Below are positions 5,664 to 13,308 of a stretch of DNA of 15,176 nucleotides, one piece after another. Source of the DNA: JAJNBA01 sp035512775 (GTDB lineage: Bacteria > Actinomycetota > UBA4738 > HRBIN12); the NCBI GenBank assembly GCA_035512775.1, contig DATKDI010000039.1:1-15176 (forward strand), written 5' to 3'. Within the stretch, counting starts at the first letter, position 1, and the number at the start of each line of letters is the position of its first letter. The notes under the pieces were generated by a model. It was not told where the DNA came from. It did no database searches and saw only the letters and a list, made by a program, of their open reading frames with translations. The translations under genes and the position numbers were made by a program.

Positions 5664-6344
5664 GTGGACGAACAGGTGTTGTTGGTCGAAGACGACCCCT
5701 CGATCCGCGAGATGACGGTGCTCGGGCTCACCAACGCCGGGTTCCGCGTGACGTCTTGCACCGATGGGCGCGAGGGCCTCGACCGTCTCCGGCGTGACCC
5801 GTTCGACCTCGCGGTCCTCGACGTGATGCTGCCGTCGCTCGACGGCTTCGAGATCACGCGCGAAGTCCGCAAGGACAGCCGGATCCCGATCGTGATGCTG
5901 ACCGCCCGTGCCGATGCCACCGACATGATCGTCGGCCTGGAGCTCGGCGCCGACGACTACGTGACCAAGCCCTTCGACATGCCGGTGCTGGTGGCACGCT
6001 GTCGGGCGGTCTTGCGCCGGGCGGCCGCCGAGCCGGCGGAGCCGGTCCTTCGTGTGGGCGACCTCGAGGTCGACGTCGCCGGCTACTCCGCGCGGAAAGA
6101 CGGGCACGATCTCGCGCTCACCGCGACGGAGTTCCGTTTGTTGGTCGAGCTCGTGCGGCGACCCGGCCAGGTGCTCACACGCGAGGTGCTCCTCTCGCGG
6201 GTCTGGGACTACGAGTACCTCGGCGATTCGAGGCTCGTGGATGTCGCTGTCCAACGCCTGCGCGCCAAGATCGAAAATGACCCGTCGAGCCCGAAGACGA
6301 TCTCGACGGTGCGCGGCGTCGGCTACCGGCTCGAGCGGGGCTGA
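5664..6344 (+). CDS. OmpR/PhoB-family response regulator (MtrA-like)
   Basis: A 226-residue DNA-binding response regulator. The receiver domain (about 4-115) has the acidic pair Asp10/Asp11, phospho-acceptor Asp53 (LAVLDVMLPSLDG), switch Thr80 and Lys102 (GADDYVTKPF). A winged-helix Trans_Reg_C domain follows (about 128-224) with LTATEFRLL and the end motif TVRGVGYRL. All catalytic residues are intact. The context of a histidine kinase six bases downstream, then a GerMN-domain lipoprotein, resembles the actinobacterial mtrA-mtrB-lpqB arrangement that links cell-envelope state to division and cell-wall genes, but orthology is not proven. GTG at 5664 is preferred because it begins directly at the receiver domain and fits leaderless promoter spacing. 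Its targets are unknown, and the nearby pilus genes are candidates by position only. Confidence 0.93.
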   Translation: MDEQVLLVEDDPSIREMTVLGLTNAGFRVTSCTDGREGLDRLRRDPFDLAVLDVMLPSLDGFEITREVRKDSRIPIVMLTARADATDMIVGLELGADDYVTKPFDMPVLVARCRAVLRRAAAEPAEPVLRVGDLEVDVAGYSARKDGHDLALTATEFRLLVELVRRPGQVLTREVLLSRVWDYEYLGDSRLVDVAVQRLRAKIENDPSSPKTISTVRGVGYRLERG

Positions 6345-6350
6345 CGTCTG

Positions 6351-7583
6351 ATGGTCAGAGACCCGGGTTCGACTCGACGCCTCGTGGTCGGCGTGGTGCT
6401 GGTGGCGGCCGTGGTGGCGGCCGCGCTCGCCACGGTCGTGTTCGTCTTGGTCCGGGACGCACGTCTGCGGGACTCTCTCGAGCGCGCGCGGGCCGAGGCC
6501 GTGTTCGATCTGCGACTCGCCGGCCCCCTCCTGGAGGGGTCCACAGATCTGCAGCAGGTGGTCGATACCTTCCGGGAAGAGCGCGGGATCCATGCGATCT
6601 TGATCGAGGGCGACCGGACGGTCGACTCCGACCCCACGCTCCGGATCACGATCACGCCCGAGCTCCGCGAGCTCGCTGGGCGAGGACAGCTCGGCTACCA
6701 CCGTGTGGATGTCCGAGGCGTTCCGATGCTCCTCGTCGGAGGCCCCACGCCGGACCGTGAGGCGGAGCTCTACTTCGCGTTCTCGGAAGCAAGGATCCAC
6801 GACGACCTCCGGCAGCTCGGCATCGCGCTTGTCATCGGCTGGGCCGCGATCGTCGTGGTGGCGTTCGCGTTCGCACGCGTCGCCGCCGGTCGCATCGCGA
6901 CCCTCGCCGCGGCGGAGGCGTGGGGCAGGCGCTTCACCACCGACGTCTCGCACGAGCTCAGAACGCCGGTCGCCGCGCTGGTCACCGAGGCGTCGGTCCT
7001 GGAAGAGCATCTCGACCGGATGCCGCCGGACGCGCGGCGAGCGGCGGAGCTCCTCGTCGGCGACGTCGCACGCCTCCGCCGCTTGGTCGAGGACCTGACC
7101 AACCTCGCCTCGATGGATGCCGGACGCGAGGAGGTCCGCGTCGAACCGTTCGACCTCGAGACGCTGGTCGATGGCTCGATCCGCAGCCGAGGGTGGGACG
7201 GGCGGCTCGAGGTCCGATCCGAGTCGATCCCCATGAACACGGACCGGTCCCGCGTCGACCGGATCGTGGCGAACCTCATCGGGAACGCGCTCGAGCACGG
7301 CGGCGACGGTGTCGTCGTCCGGCTCGGGCGAGCCGAGGAAGGAGCGTTCGTCGAGGTCACCGACGCCGGCCCGGGGATCGCGCCCGAACATCTCGCCCAC
7401 GTCTTCGATCGCTTCTACCGGGTGGACGGAGCACGCTCGGGGCCTGGCAGCGGTCTCGGGCTCGCGATCGCGCGTGAGAACGCCCGGTTGTTGGGTGGTG
7501 ACCTCGAGGTACGGAGCGAGCCCGGCGCCGGCTCACGGTTCACGCTCCGCCTGCCGGACGACCGATCTGTTGCCGAACCGTGA
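6351..7583 (+). CDS. Membrane sensor histidine kinase (partner of the upstream regulator)
   Basis: A 410-residue kinase. Transmembrane helices lie at about 11-34 and 156-176 and enclose an extracytoplasmic sensor region of about 120 residues. HisKA contains DVSHELRTP with phospho-acceptor His201. HATPase_c follows, with the N box IVANLIGNALEHG (305-317), G1 DAGPGI (338-343), F box VFDRFYR (351-357) and G2 GSGLGLAIA (366-374). All core motifs are present, so it should be active. Unusually, only about 20 residues separate the second membrane helix from the HisKA domain, too few for a normal HAMP domain. The gene begins six bases after the regulator stop and is surely co-transcribed with it. The signal is unknown. 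Confidence 0.93.
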   Translation: MVRDPGSTRRLVVGVVLVAAVVAAALATVVFVLVRDARLRDSLERARAEAVFDLRLAGPLLEGSTDLQQVVDTFREERGIHAILIEGDRTVDSDPTLRITITPELRELAGRGQLGYHRVDVRGVPMLLVGGPTPDREAELYFAFSEARIHDDLRQLGIALVIGWAAIVVVAFAFARVAAGRIATLAAAEAWGRRFTTDVSHELRTPVAALVTEASVLEEHLDRMPPDARRAAELLVGDVARLRRLVEDLTNLASMDAGREEVRVEPFDLETLVDGSIRSRGWDGRLEVRSESIPMNTDRSRVDRIVANLIGNALEHGGDGVVVRLGRAEEGAFVEVTDAGPGIAPEHLAHVFDRFYRVDGARSGPGSGLGLAIARENARLLGGDLEVRSEPGAGSRFTLRLPDDRSVAEP

Positions 7584-7621
7584 CGCGCGCGGGGTTCCCG
7601 TGTTTCCGGCGAGCGTGAGCA

Positions 7622-7627
7622 TAGGGT
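7622..7627 (+). promoter_or_regulatory. Possible -10 hexamer (TAGGGT) and ribosome site for the lipoprotein gene
   Basis: TAGGGT lies 24 bases before the ATG at 7652. A strong ribosome site, AGGAGGAG (7639-7646), follows five bases before that ATG. The geometry matches the VOC gene (hexamer, then a leader of about 20 bases with a good ribosome site). The lipoprotein may therefore be expressed separately from the kinase 68 bases upstream. Confidence 0.45.
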
Positions 7628-7651
7628 TCATCCCGAACAGGAGGAGAACCC

Positions 7652-8524
7652 ATGAAGCGTCTGATCGCCCTCGCCGCCACACTGGCAGCCCTCACCACCG
7701 CATGTGCCGAGAGCGGCGCCCAGCCGCTCGGTCCCGCGCCCGGCAACGGATCCGAGTCGCCTTCCTCGGCCGGATCTCCGACGACGTCACCGAGCACCTC
7801 ACCCGATCCGACGAGGTCGATGACCTACGAGCTCTGGTTCAACTACGACGGGTCCTTGTTCGTCACGCATCGCACCGAGCCGTTCACGCCCGCGGTCGGC
7901 CGACGAGCGCTCGAGGCGCTGTTGGACGGACCGACGGACTCGGAGCGCGACGCGAGGGTCGTGACCTCGATCAACCCGGGGACGCGCCTCCTCGATCTCA
8001 CGATCGACAACGGTGTCGCGACGGTGGATCTGGATGCCACGTTCAGCGCGGAGGAGACGCCGGCGATCGCCGTCGGCAGCCTGTCGCAGATCGTCTACAC
8101 GCTCACCCAGTTCGATTCGGTCGATGGTGTCGTGTTCGAGGTTGAAGGTACCCCGCTCCCGAACTTCGGTGGCTACGAGCTGGACGGTGCGCAGAGTCGG
8201 GCCAACTTCGCCGACCAGCTGCCCTTCATCCTGGTCCAGAGCCCTGGGATCGGCGAGCGTGTCTCGAGTCCGGTCACGATCGCGGGAACATCGGATGTCT
8301 TCGAGGCAGTTGTGTCGATCGAGATCTTGGATCGGAACGGTGACATCGTGGCGTCCACGTTCACGATGGCCACCTGCGGGACGGGATGCCGCGGGTCCTA
8401 CACCACCGATGTCCGGTATGATGTAGAGACTCGGCAGCCGGGAACGATCCGCGCCTACGAGGTGAGCGCGATGGACGGCTCACCGATCCACATCGTGGAG
8501 ATCCCCGTCATGCTGACGCCGTGA
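7652..8524 (+). CDS. Lipoprotein with GerMN and Gmad2 domains
   Basis: A 290-residue predicted lipoprotein. A type II signal peptide ends in the lipobox LTTAC with Cys18 as the lipid-attachment residue, followed by a Ser/Thr/Pro-rich linker (about 30-55). Residues 58-166 match the GerMN (sporulation/germination GerM) domain: RRALEALLDGPT, then DLTIDNGVATVDLDATF (115-131) and VYTLTQFDSVDGVVFEV (148-164). Residues about 191-287 look like the Gmad2 immunoglobulin-like domain (ILVQSPGIGERVSSPVTIAG, 193-212), with two close cysteines (242, 246). LpqB, which sits after mtrAB in actinobacteria and affects the kinase, also has a GerMN domain but a beta-propeller instead of Gmad2. A role as envelope partner of the adjacent kinase is inferred from this. 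It is expected on the outer face of the cytoplasmic membrane. Confidence 0.88.
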   Translation: MKRLIALAATLAALTTACAESGAQPLGPAPGNGSESPSSAGSPTTSPSTSPDPTRSMTYELWFNYDGSLFVTHRTEPFTPAVGRRALEALLDGPTDSERDARVVTSINPGTRLLDLTIDNGVATVDLDATFSAEETPAIAVGSLSQIVYTLTQFDSVDGVVFEVEGTPLPNFGGYELDGAQSRANFADQLPFILVQSPGIGERVSSPVTIAGTSDVFEAVVSIEILDRNGDIVASTFTMATCGTGCRGSYTTDVRYDVETRQPGTIRAYEVSAMDGSPIHIVEIPVMLTP

Positions 8525-8622
8525 ACCACGATCGCGCGTCATGAACGTTCCGTCCCGTTGGGTCTCTCCCCTTCGTCTGGATCGGAAGCGGCAACCCCGA
8601 TCAGAGACGAGGAGTCGATCCG

Positions 8623-9660
8623 ATGAAGATCGCCATCATCGCTCCACCGTGGGTCCCAGTGCCCCCGCCCGCCTATGGCGGCACGGAAGCCGTGCTCGAC
8701 ACGCTCGCTCGCGGAGCGCAGGCCGCGGGTCATGATGTCCTCTTGTACTCGACGGGTGACAGCACCTGTCCGGTGCCGCTCGCATCGACGTTCGAGCGCG
8801 CGCTCGGCACCGTCTCCACGGGCGCCGCGTCCGAGCTCTGCCACGTGGTCGAGGCCTACGAGCGCCTCGCCGAGTGGGACCCGGACGTGATCCACGACCA
8901 CACGCTGGTCGGGCCCGTCTACGCGGATCGCTTCGGCATGCCTGTGGTGACGACGAACCACGCCCCGTTCCAGGGGGAGCTGGGCCCGCTGTATCGGATG
9001 ATCGCGCGGACCGTTCCGGTCATCGCGATCTCGCATCACCAGGCCGGGTCCGCCGACGACACACCGGTCGCGGCCGTGATCCATCACGGGGTCGACGTGG
9101 ACGCGCATCCGATGGGTGGCGGCGAGGGTGGGTACGCGTTGTTCCTCGGCCGCATGAGTGCCGACAAGGGCGTGCACACGGCGGCGATGATCGCCCGCGA
9201 GGCGGGGATGCCGCTCCGGATCGCCGCCAAGATGCGGGAGCCGGCCGAGAAGGCGTACTTCCGTGAGCAGGTCGAGCCGCTGCTGGGGGACGGGATCGAG
9301 TACGTGGGAGAGGTCGCCCAGCCGGCGAAGCTCGAGCTGCTCCGCGACGCCGTCTGCCTGCTGAACCCGATCGACTGGGACGAGCCGTTCGGGATGGTGA
9401 TGGTCGAGGCGATGGCCTGCGGAACCCCGATCGTCGCGACGCCCCGGGGCTCGGCTCCCGAGCTCATCGACGACGGGGTGAACGGGTTCGTCCGCCGCAC
9501 GACCCAGGGGTTGGTCGAGGCCGTCCTCGAGGTGACCTCGCTCGACCGCACGCAGGTGCGGGAGCTCACGGAGGAGCGTTTCTCCGCAGAGGGGATGGTC
9601 GCCCGGCATCTTCAGCTGTACGGTCGCGTCATCGCCGACCAACGCCCCCGCGCTGCCTGA
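8623..9660 (+). CDS. GT4-family glycosyltransferase
   Basis: A 345-residue retaining GT-B glycosyltransferase of family 4. The N-terminal Rossmann half begins IAIIAPPWVPVPPPAYGGTE (3-22), with the glycine-rich acceptor loop. The donor-binding half has LGRMSADKG (175-183, basic Arg177 and Lys182) and the EX7E motif with Glu254 and Glu262 (EPFGMVMVEAMACGTPIVA). It transfers a sugar from a nucleotide donor; neither donor nor acceptor can be read from sequence. No signal or membrane segment is seen, so it is cytoplasmic. GAGGAG (8609-8614) lies eight bases upstream of the ATG. The debranching-type hydrolase starts five bases after the stop, so the pair is probably an operon acting on the same alpha-glucan or storage-sugar pathway. 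Confidence 0.92.
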   Translation: MKIAIIAPPWVPVPPPAYGGTEAVLDTLARGAQAAGHDVLLYSTGDSTCPVPLASTFERALGTVSTGAASELCHVVEAYERLAEWDPDVIHDHTLVGPVYADRFGMPVVTTNHAPFQGELGPLYRMIARTVPVIAISHHQAGSADDTPVAAVIHHGVDVDAHPMGGGEGGYALFLGRMSADKGVHTAAMIAREAGMPLRIAAKMREPAEKAYFREQVEPLLGDGIEYVGEVAQPAKLELLRDAVCLLNPIDWDEPFGMVMVEAMACGTPIVATPRGSAPELIDDGVNGFVRRTTQGLVEAVLEVTSLDRTQVRELTEERFSAEGMVARHLQLYGRVIADQRPRAA

Positions 9661-9665
9661 GGTTC

Positions 9666-11801
9666 GTGGAGCCTCCGTCCCAGCTTGCCGGCGCCCCATG
9701 GGGGGGCGCCACCCCCGGCGTCGAGCCCGACGCGTTCGACGAGAGCCAGCCCGTCCCTGCATCCACGGTCACCCTCGTCGAGGGGGCGACCTTCACGATC
9801 TGCGGGCCCGACGGCGACCTCGACGGGAGCGGTGTGGCGGGCCTGTTCGTCGGTGACACGAGGATCTGTTCCCGCCTGGTCCTGTCGATCGACGGAGACG
9901 GCGTCGAGCCTCTTACGCTCGCGGCCCGCTCACCATCCTCGGCAACCTTCGTCGGTCGGACGTTCGACAAGCGACTCCTCGTGTTCCGCGACCTCTGGGT
10001 CGGACAGGGGATGCGGATCGACCTGCGGATACGGAATCTCGCGCGGGAGGTCCGTCCGGTGACGGTGCGGCTGTCCGTCGAGGCAGACCTCGCCGAGCTG
10101 TTCACGGTGAAGAAAGGTGAGGCGCCGGCGGTGGAAACGCCGTGCACCGCTGAGGGGGGCGAGCTCCGCTTCGACGGGGACGGACGGCGCCGAGGTCTGA
10201 TCGTGCACACCACCGGGGAGGCACGGACCGACGACGGTTGCGCGATCGTCTGGCAGGCGGAGCTCCAGCCCCGGCAGACCTGGACCGCCTGCGTCGAGCT
10301 GAGGGCGTTGCGCGGCGGGGAAGAGGTGAGTCCGACCTACCCGTGCGGTCAAGCGCCCGAGCTCACGCCAACCACCACCTCTCGCCTGGCATGGCGGAGG
10401 AGGCTTCCGCATCTCGCGACCGATGTCCCGGGCCTCTCGCGCGCGTTCTCCCGGACCGGCGAGGACCTCGGAGCGCTGCAGCTGACCGATCCGGACCACC
10501 CCGAGGATCTGTTGGTCGCGGCCGGGGCTCCCTGGTACATGACGCTCTTCGGCCGCGACTCCATCCTGACCTCGTGGATGGCGCTCCTCCTCGATCCGAC
10601 CCTCGGGTTGGGGACCGCGCGAAGTCTCGCCCGCATGCAGGGGCTGCGCGACGTGGCGGAGAGCGACGAGCAGCCGGGGCGGATCCTTCACGAGATCCGG
10701 TTCTCACGCGGACCGTCCCTCGCTCTGGCCGACGGCGACATCGATTACGGGTCCGCGGACGTCACTCCATTGTTCGTGATGCTCGTGCACGAGCTGTGGC
10801 GCTGGGGCGCGCCGGTCGAGCAGATCCAGGCGCTCCGACCCGCCGTCGAGGCCGCGCTCGCGTGGCTCGAGGGTCCAGGCGACCCGGATGGGGACGGCTA
10901 CATCGAGTACGCGCCCGGAGGGCCGGGATCGCTCGGGAACCAGGGATGGAAGGACTCGCACGATGCGGTCGCCTTCGCCGACGGACGGCTCGCCGAGGCC
11001 CCGATCGCGGCCGCCGAGGTGCAGGCCTATGCGTACGCAGCGTGGCGGGGCGCCGCCGCGCTCGCGGCTGCGGACGGAGATGAGGCGGCGGCGGCGGCCC
11101 GCCACGCTCGGGCCGACCACCTCCAGGCACGTTTCGAGCAAGATTTCTGGCTCCCGGACCGCGAGGCGTTCGCGATCGCACTCGACCGGGAGAAGAGCCC
11201 GGTCGACGCGATCGCCTCGAACATGGGGCACTGCTTGTGGGCCGGGATCGTCGCCGATCCCGACAAGGCGGCGGCCGTCGCTCGCTGGCTGGTGTCGCCG
11301 GAGCTGTTCACCGGCTGGGGGATCCGCACGCTCGCGACCTCGATGACCCGCTACAGCCCGCTCAGCTATCACAACGGGTCGGTGTGGCCGCACGACACCG
11401 CGATCTGCGTCGCAGGGCTCCGCCGCTACGGCTTCATCGAGGAGGCGCACCTCGTCGCGGGTGGCCTGCTTCCCGCGGCCGACGCGCTCGAGGGACGGTT
11501 GCCGGAGCTCTTCGCCGGACTCACGATCGGCGAGATGCCGGTGCCGGTTCGTTACCCCACCTCATGCTCCCCACAGGCGTGGGCGTCCGCCGCGCCGCTG
11601 CTGGTCGTTCGGGCGCTCCTCGGTTTCGAGCCCGACGTACCGCAGGGTCGGATCGACCTCGATCCTTCGCTGCCGGTCGGGTCGACGACGCTGAGACTCA
11701 CGAACATGCCTCTCGCGGGCGCGCGTGTGGAAATCGATGTCGACGGTGCCGGCGTCGAGGTGGCGGGGTTGCCCAGCGGGATCGCATCGTTCATCCACTG
11801 A
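9666..11801 (+). CDS. Amylo-alpha-1,6-glucosidase / glycogen-debranching-type glycoside hydrolase
   Basis: A 711-residue protein. The N-terminal GDE_N-type beta-rich domain (about 34-235) contains GLFVGDTRICSRLVLSIDG (59-77). It is followed by an (alpha/alpha)6-barrel catalytic domain (about 250-640) with LFGRDSILTSW (Asp298), NQGWKDSHDA (425-434, Asp430 a likely active-site acid), NMGHCLWAGIV and YHNGSVWPHDTA. This matches bacterial amylo-alpha-1,6-glucosidase/GDE proteins, which hydrolyse alpha-1,6 branches or related alpha-glucosides. Many such annotated proteins have no tested substrate. No signal peptide is present. GTG at 9666 begins five bases after the glycosyltransferase stop, and TGAGG just upstream is a weak ribosome site, so translation may be coupled. 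The length is typical of the family. Confidence 0.9.
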   Translation: MEPPSQLAGAPWGGATPGVEPDAFDESQPVPASTVTLVEGATFTICGPDGDLDGSGVAGLFVGDTRICSRLVLSIDGDGVEPLTLAARSPSSATFVGRTFDKRLLVFRDLWVGQGMRIDLRIRNLAREVRPVTVRLSVEADLAELFTVKKGEAPAVETPCTAEGGELRFDGDGRRRGLIVHTTGEARTDDGCAIVWQAELQPRQTWTACVELRALRGGEEVSPTYPCGQAPELTPTTTSRLAWRRRLPHLATDVPGLSRAFSRTGEDLGALQLTDPDHPEDLLVAAGAPWYMTLFGRDSILTSWMALLLDPTLGLGTARSLARMQGLRDVAESDEQPGRILHEIRFSRGPSLALADGDIDYGSADVTPLFVMLVHELWRWGAPVEQIQALRPAVEAALAWLEGPGDPDGDGYIEYAPGGPGSLGNQGWKDSHDAVAFADGRLAEAPIAAAEVQAYAYAAWRGAAALAAADGDEAAAAARHARADHLQARFEQDFWLPDREAFAIALDREKSPVDAIASNMGHCLWAGIVADPDKAAAVARWLVSPELFTGWGIRTLATSMTRYSPLSYHNGSVWPHDTAICVAGLRRYGFIEEAHLVAGGLLPAADALEGRLPELFAGLTIGEMPVPVRYPTSCSPQAWASAAPLLVVRALLGFEPDVPQGRIDLDPSLPVGSTTLRLTNMPLAGARVEIDVDGAGVEVAGLPSGIASFIH

Positions 11802-11815
11802 ACGTCGCCCATCTC

Positions 11816-11834
11816 GGATCGCTTCGGCGAATCC
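11816..11834 (+). terminator. UUCG-loop hairpin after the debranching-enzyme gene
   Basis: GGATCGC pairs with GCGAATCC (one bulged A) around a TTCG tetraloop, an unusually stable loop when closed by C:G as here. It begins 15 bases after the stop codon. There is no T-tract. It probably ends or stabilises the glycosyltransferase-hydrolase transcript before the Tad operon promoter. Confidence 0.45.
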
Positions 11835-11892
11835 CCCGACACGATCGCGGAACCCCCCGCCTTGGGGATGGCTCCGTGTCAGACGTCCGCGC

Positions 11893-11898
11893 TAGGGT
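11893..11898 (+). promoter_or_regulatory. Possible -10 hexamer (TAGGGT) of the Tad operon
   Basis: TAGGGT is identical to the hexamer before the lipoprotein gene. It sits in the 241-base gap (11802-12042) before cpaF, about 100 bases before the leader ORF. No good -35 was found at the standard distance. Other starts within the gap cannot be excluded. Confidence 0.35.
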
Positions 11899-11987
11899 GT
11901 GCTTCGTTCGACGGGCGAGTCTCCCTCCGCCGGTCGACAACCCCCTCGTCCCTCTCGTTGTCGGTATGTGCTTCCCCGCGAGTATTC

Positions 11988-11993
11988 GGAGGA
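11988..11993 (+). promoter_or_regulatory. Ribosome-binding site of the cpaF leader ORF
   Basis: GGAGGA, extended by AA, is the only strong ribosome site before cpaF. It is five bases from the ATG at 11999 but about 50 bases from the cpaF ATG at 12043. No start codon lies in the cpaF frame at a usable distance from it. Confidence 0.6.
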
Positions 11994-11998
11994 AACGG

Positions 11999-12046
11999 AT
12001 GCGGATGCGCCACGGAGCGCGAGTCACGCTCGTGTTCACAAGATGA
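11999..12046 (+). CDS. Short leader ORF (15 residues) overlapping the cpaF start
   Basis: An ATG with a strong ribosome site opens a 15-codon frame encoding MRMRHGARVTLVFTR and ends with TGA at 12044-12046. That TGA overlaps the cpaF ATG (12043) as ATGA, the classic arrangement for translational coupling, and the cpaF ATG has no ribosome site of its own. The peptide is basic and matches no known attenuator pattern (no run of a single amino acid). It may serve only to deliver ribosomes to cpaF. The alternative is that cpaF starts further upstream in frame, for example at GTG 11968, and that this frame is chance. Confidence 0.45.
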   Translation: MRMRHGARVTLVFTR

Positions 12047-13308
12047 GCGCCGATCCCCTCGCCGACGTGCGGCGACAGCTGCGTGCGCAGCTCCGGGAGC
12101 GGGTGGACGCTCGAGGGCTCTCCGCCGCGCCTCGGACGGAGCGGCGCGTGCGCGTGCGCGAGGAAGCGCTGACACTGATGCGTGAGAGCGGAGCGCTGCT
12201 CCCGCAGCGCGACCTGGCGCGGGTGGTCAACGAAGTTTCCGACGAGGTCGTCGGGTTCGGCCCGATCGAGTTCCTGTTGAAGGATCCCGATGTGACCGAG
12301 GTGATGGTCAATGGACCTGACGACGTGTACGTGGAGCGGGAGGGGCGGATCGAAAGGGTGGCGGACCGGCTGTTTGAGGGGGAGGAGTCGGTCCTTCATC
12401 TGATCGAGCGCATCGTGGGTCCCCTGGGCCTTCGGGTCGACCAAGCGTCACCTTGGGTGGACGCGCGACTTCCGGGAGGCAGCAGGGTTCACGCGATCGT
12501 TCCGCCCCTTTCGCTCCGCGGCCCCGTGCTCACGATCCGCACGTTCGCTCCCGTTCCGCTCTCCGCCGAGGACATCGTGCGCCACGGATGCATCGGACCT
12601 CGAGCGATGCGGTTCCTCTCGTCGTGCGTGCGTGGTCGCGCGAACCTGATCGTGAGCGGAGGGGCCGGTAGCGGCAAGACGACCCTGCTGGGCATCCTCT
12701 CGTCGTTCATCCCAGAAGGCGAGCGGCTGATCACGATCGAGGATGCGGCCGAACTTCGGTTGGATCGGCCGCACGTCGTGTCGCTCGAAGCGCGACCCCC
12801 CAACGTCGAAGGCCGGGGCCAGGTGACGGTACGAGATCTGGTCCGGAACGCCCTTCGGATGCGCCCCGACCGGATCATCGTCGGTGAGGTTCGAGGCGGC
12901 GAGGCCCTCGACATGCTCCAAGCCATGAACACCGGACACGACGGGTCGTTGTCGACCGCGCATGCCAACTCCTGCCGGCACCTGCTCTGGCGGCTCGAAA
13001 CGATGGCGATGATGTCGGACGTCGAGTTGCCCGCCGCCCACATCCGCAATCAGGTGGCGTCGGCTATCGACGTCGTCGTGCAGCTCGCGCGCCTCCGCGA
13101 CGGGCGCCGCGTCGTCTGGGAGATCGCCTCGATCGAGGGGACGCATCGCGGTGAGCCGGTCGTGTCACCCCTGTACCGGTTCCGGGGCCGAGAAGGAGAC
13201 ATCGGCGAGTTCCACGCGACGGGGTCGGTGCCGAGAGCGGCGGACGTCCTCGCCGACCGGGGCGAGGATGTCGGAGACTGGCTCTTCGAGGAAGGGCCCG
13301 ACGGATGA
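12043..13308 (+). CDS. cpaF: CpaF/TadA-type secretion ATPase of the Tad pilus
   Basis: A 421-residue hexameric ATPase of the type II/IV secretion superfamily that powers Flp pilus assembly at the inner membrane. The N-domain (about 30-185) includes GFGPIEFLLKDPDVTEVMVNG (split as GFGPIEFLL, 71-79, and VTEVMVNG), and the R-x-x-V-D-x-x-S-P-W-VDARLP region is typical of CpaF. The catalytic domain has Walker A GGAGSGKTT (Lys212), an Asp box TIEDAAEL, Walker B RIIVGEVRGGEA (Glu282) and a His box STAHANS (His307). All motifs are intact. The N-terminus is shorter than in some CpaF proteins. The start at ATG 12043 is uncertain because the ribosome site serves a leader ORF. The stop overlaps tadB by ATGA. 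Confidence 0.95.
   Translation: MSADPLADVRRQLRAQLRERVDARGLSAAPRTERRVRVREEALTLMRESGALLPQRDLARVVNEVSDEVVGFGPIEFLLKDPDVTEVMVNGPDDVYVEREGRIERVADRLFEGEESVLHLIERIVGPLGLRVDQASPWVDARLPGGSRVHAIVPPLSLRGPVLTIRTFAPVPLSAEDIVRHGCIGPRAMRFLSSCVRGRANLIVSGGAGSGKTTLLGILSSFIPEGERLITIEDAAELRLDRPHVVSLEARPPNVEGRGQVTVRDLVRNALRMRPDRIIVGEVRGGEALDMLQAMNTGHDGSLSTAHANSCRHLLWRLETMAMMSDVELPAAHIRNQVASAIDVVVQLARLRDGRRVVWEIASIEGTHRGEPVVSPLYRFRGREGDIGEFHATGSVPRAADVLADRGEDVGDWLFEEGPDG

Noticed and set aside
5406..7400. A 664-residue minus-strand open frame opposite tadZ, the response regulator and the kinase.
   Set aside because: It has Asp/Arg/His-rich shadow composition with no domain pattern, while the plus strand encodes three clear families.
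11899..12042. A 48-residue N-terminal extension of CpaF starting at GTG 11899 (or GTG 11968).
   Set aside because: The extension is low-complexity and not CpaF-like, GTG 11899 directly abuts the possible -10 hexamer, and neither start has a ribosome site. It is kept only as an alternative to the leader-ORF model.
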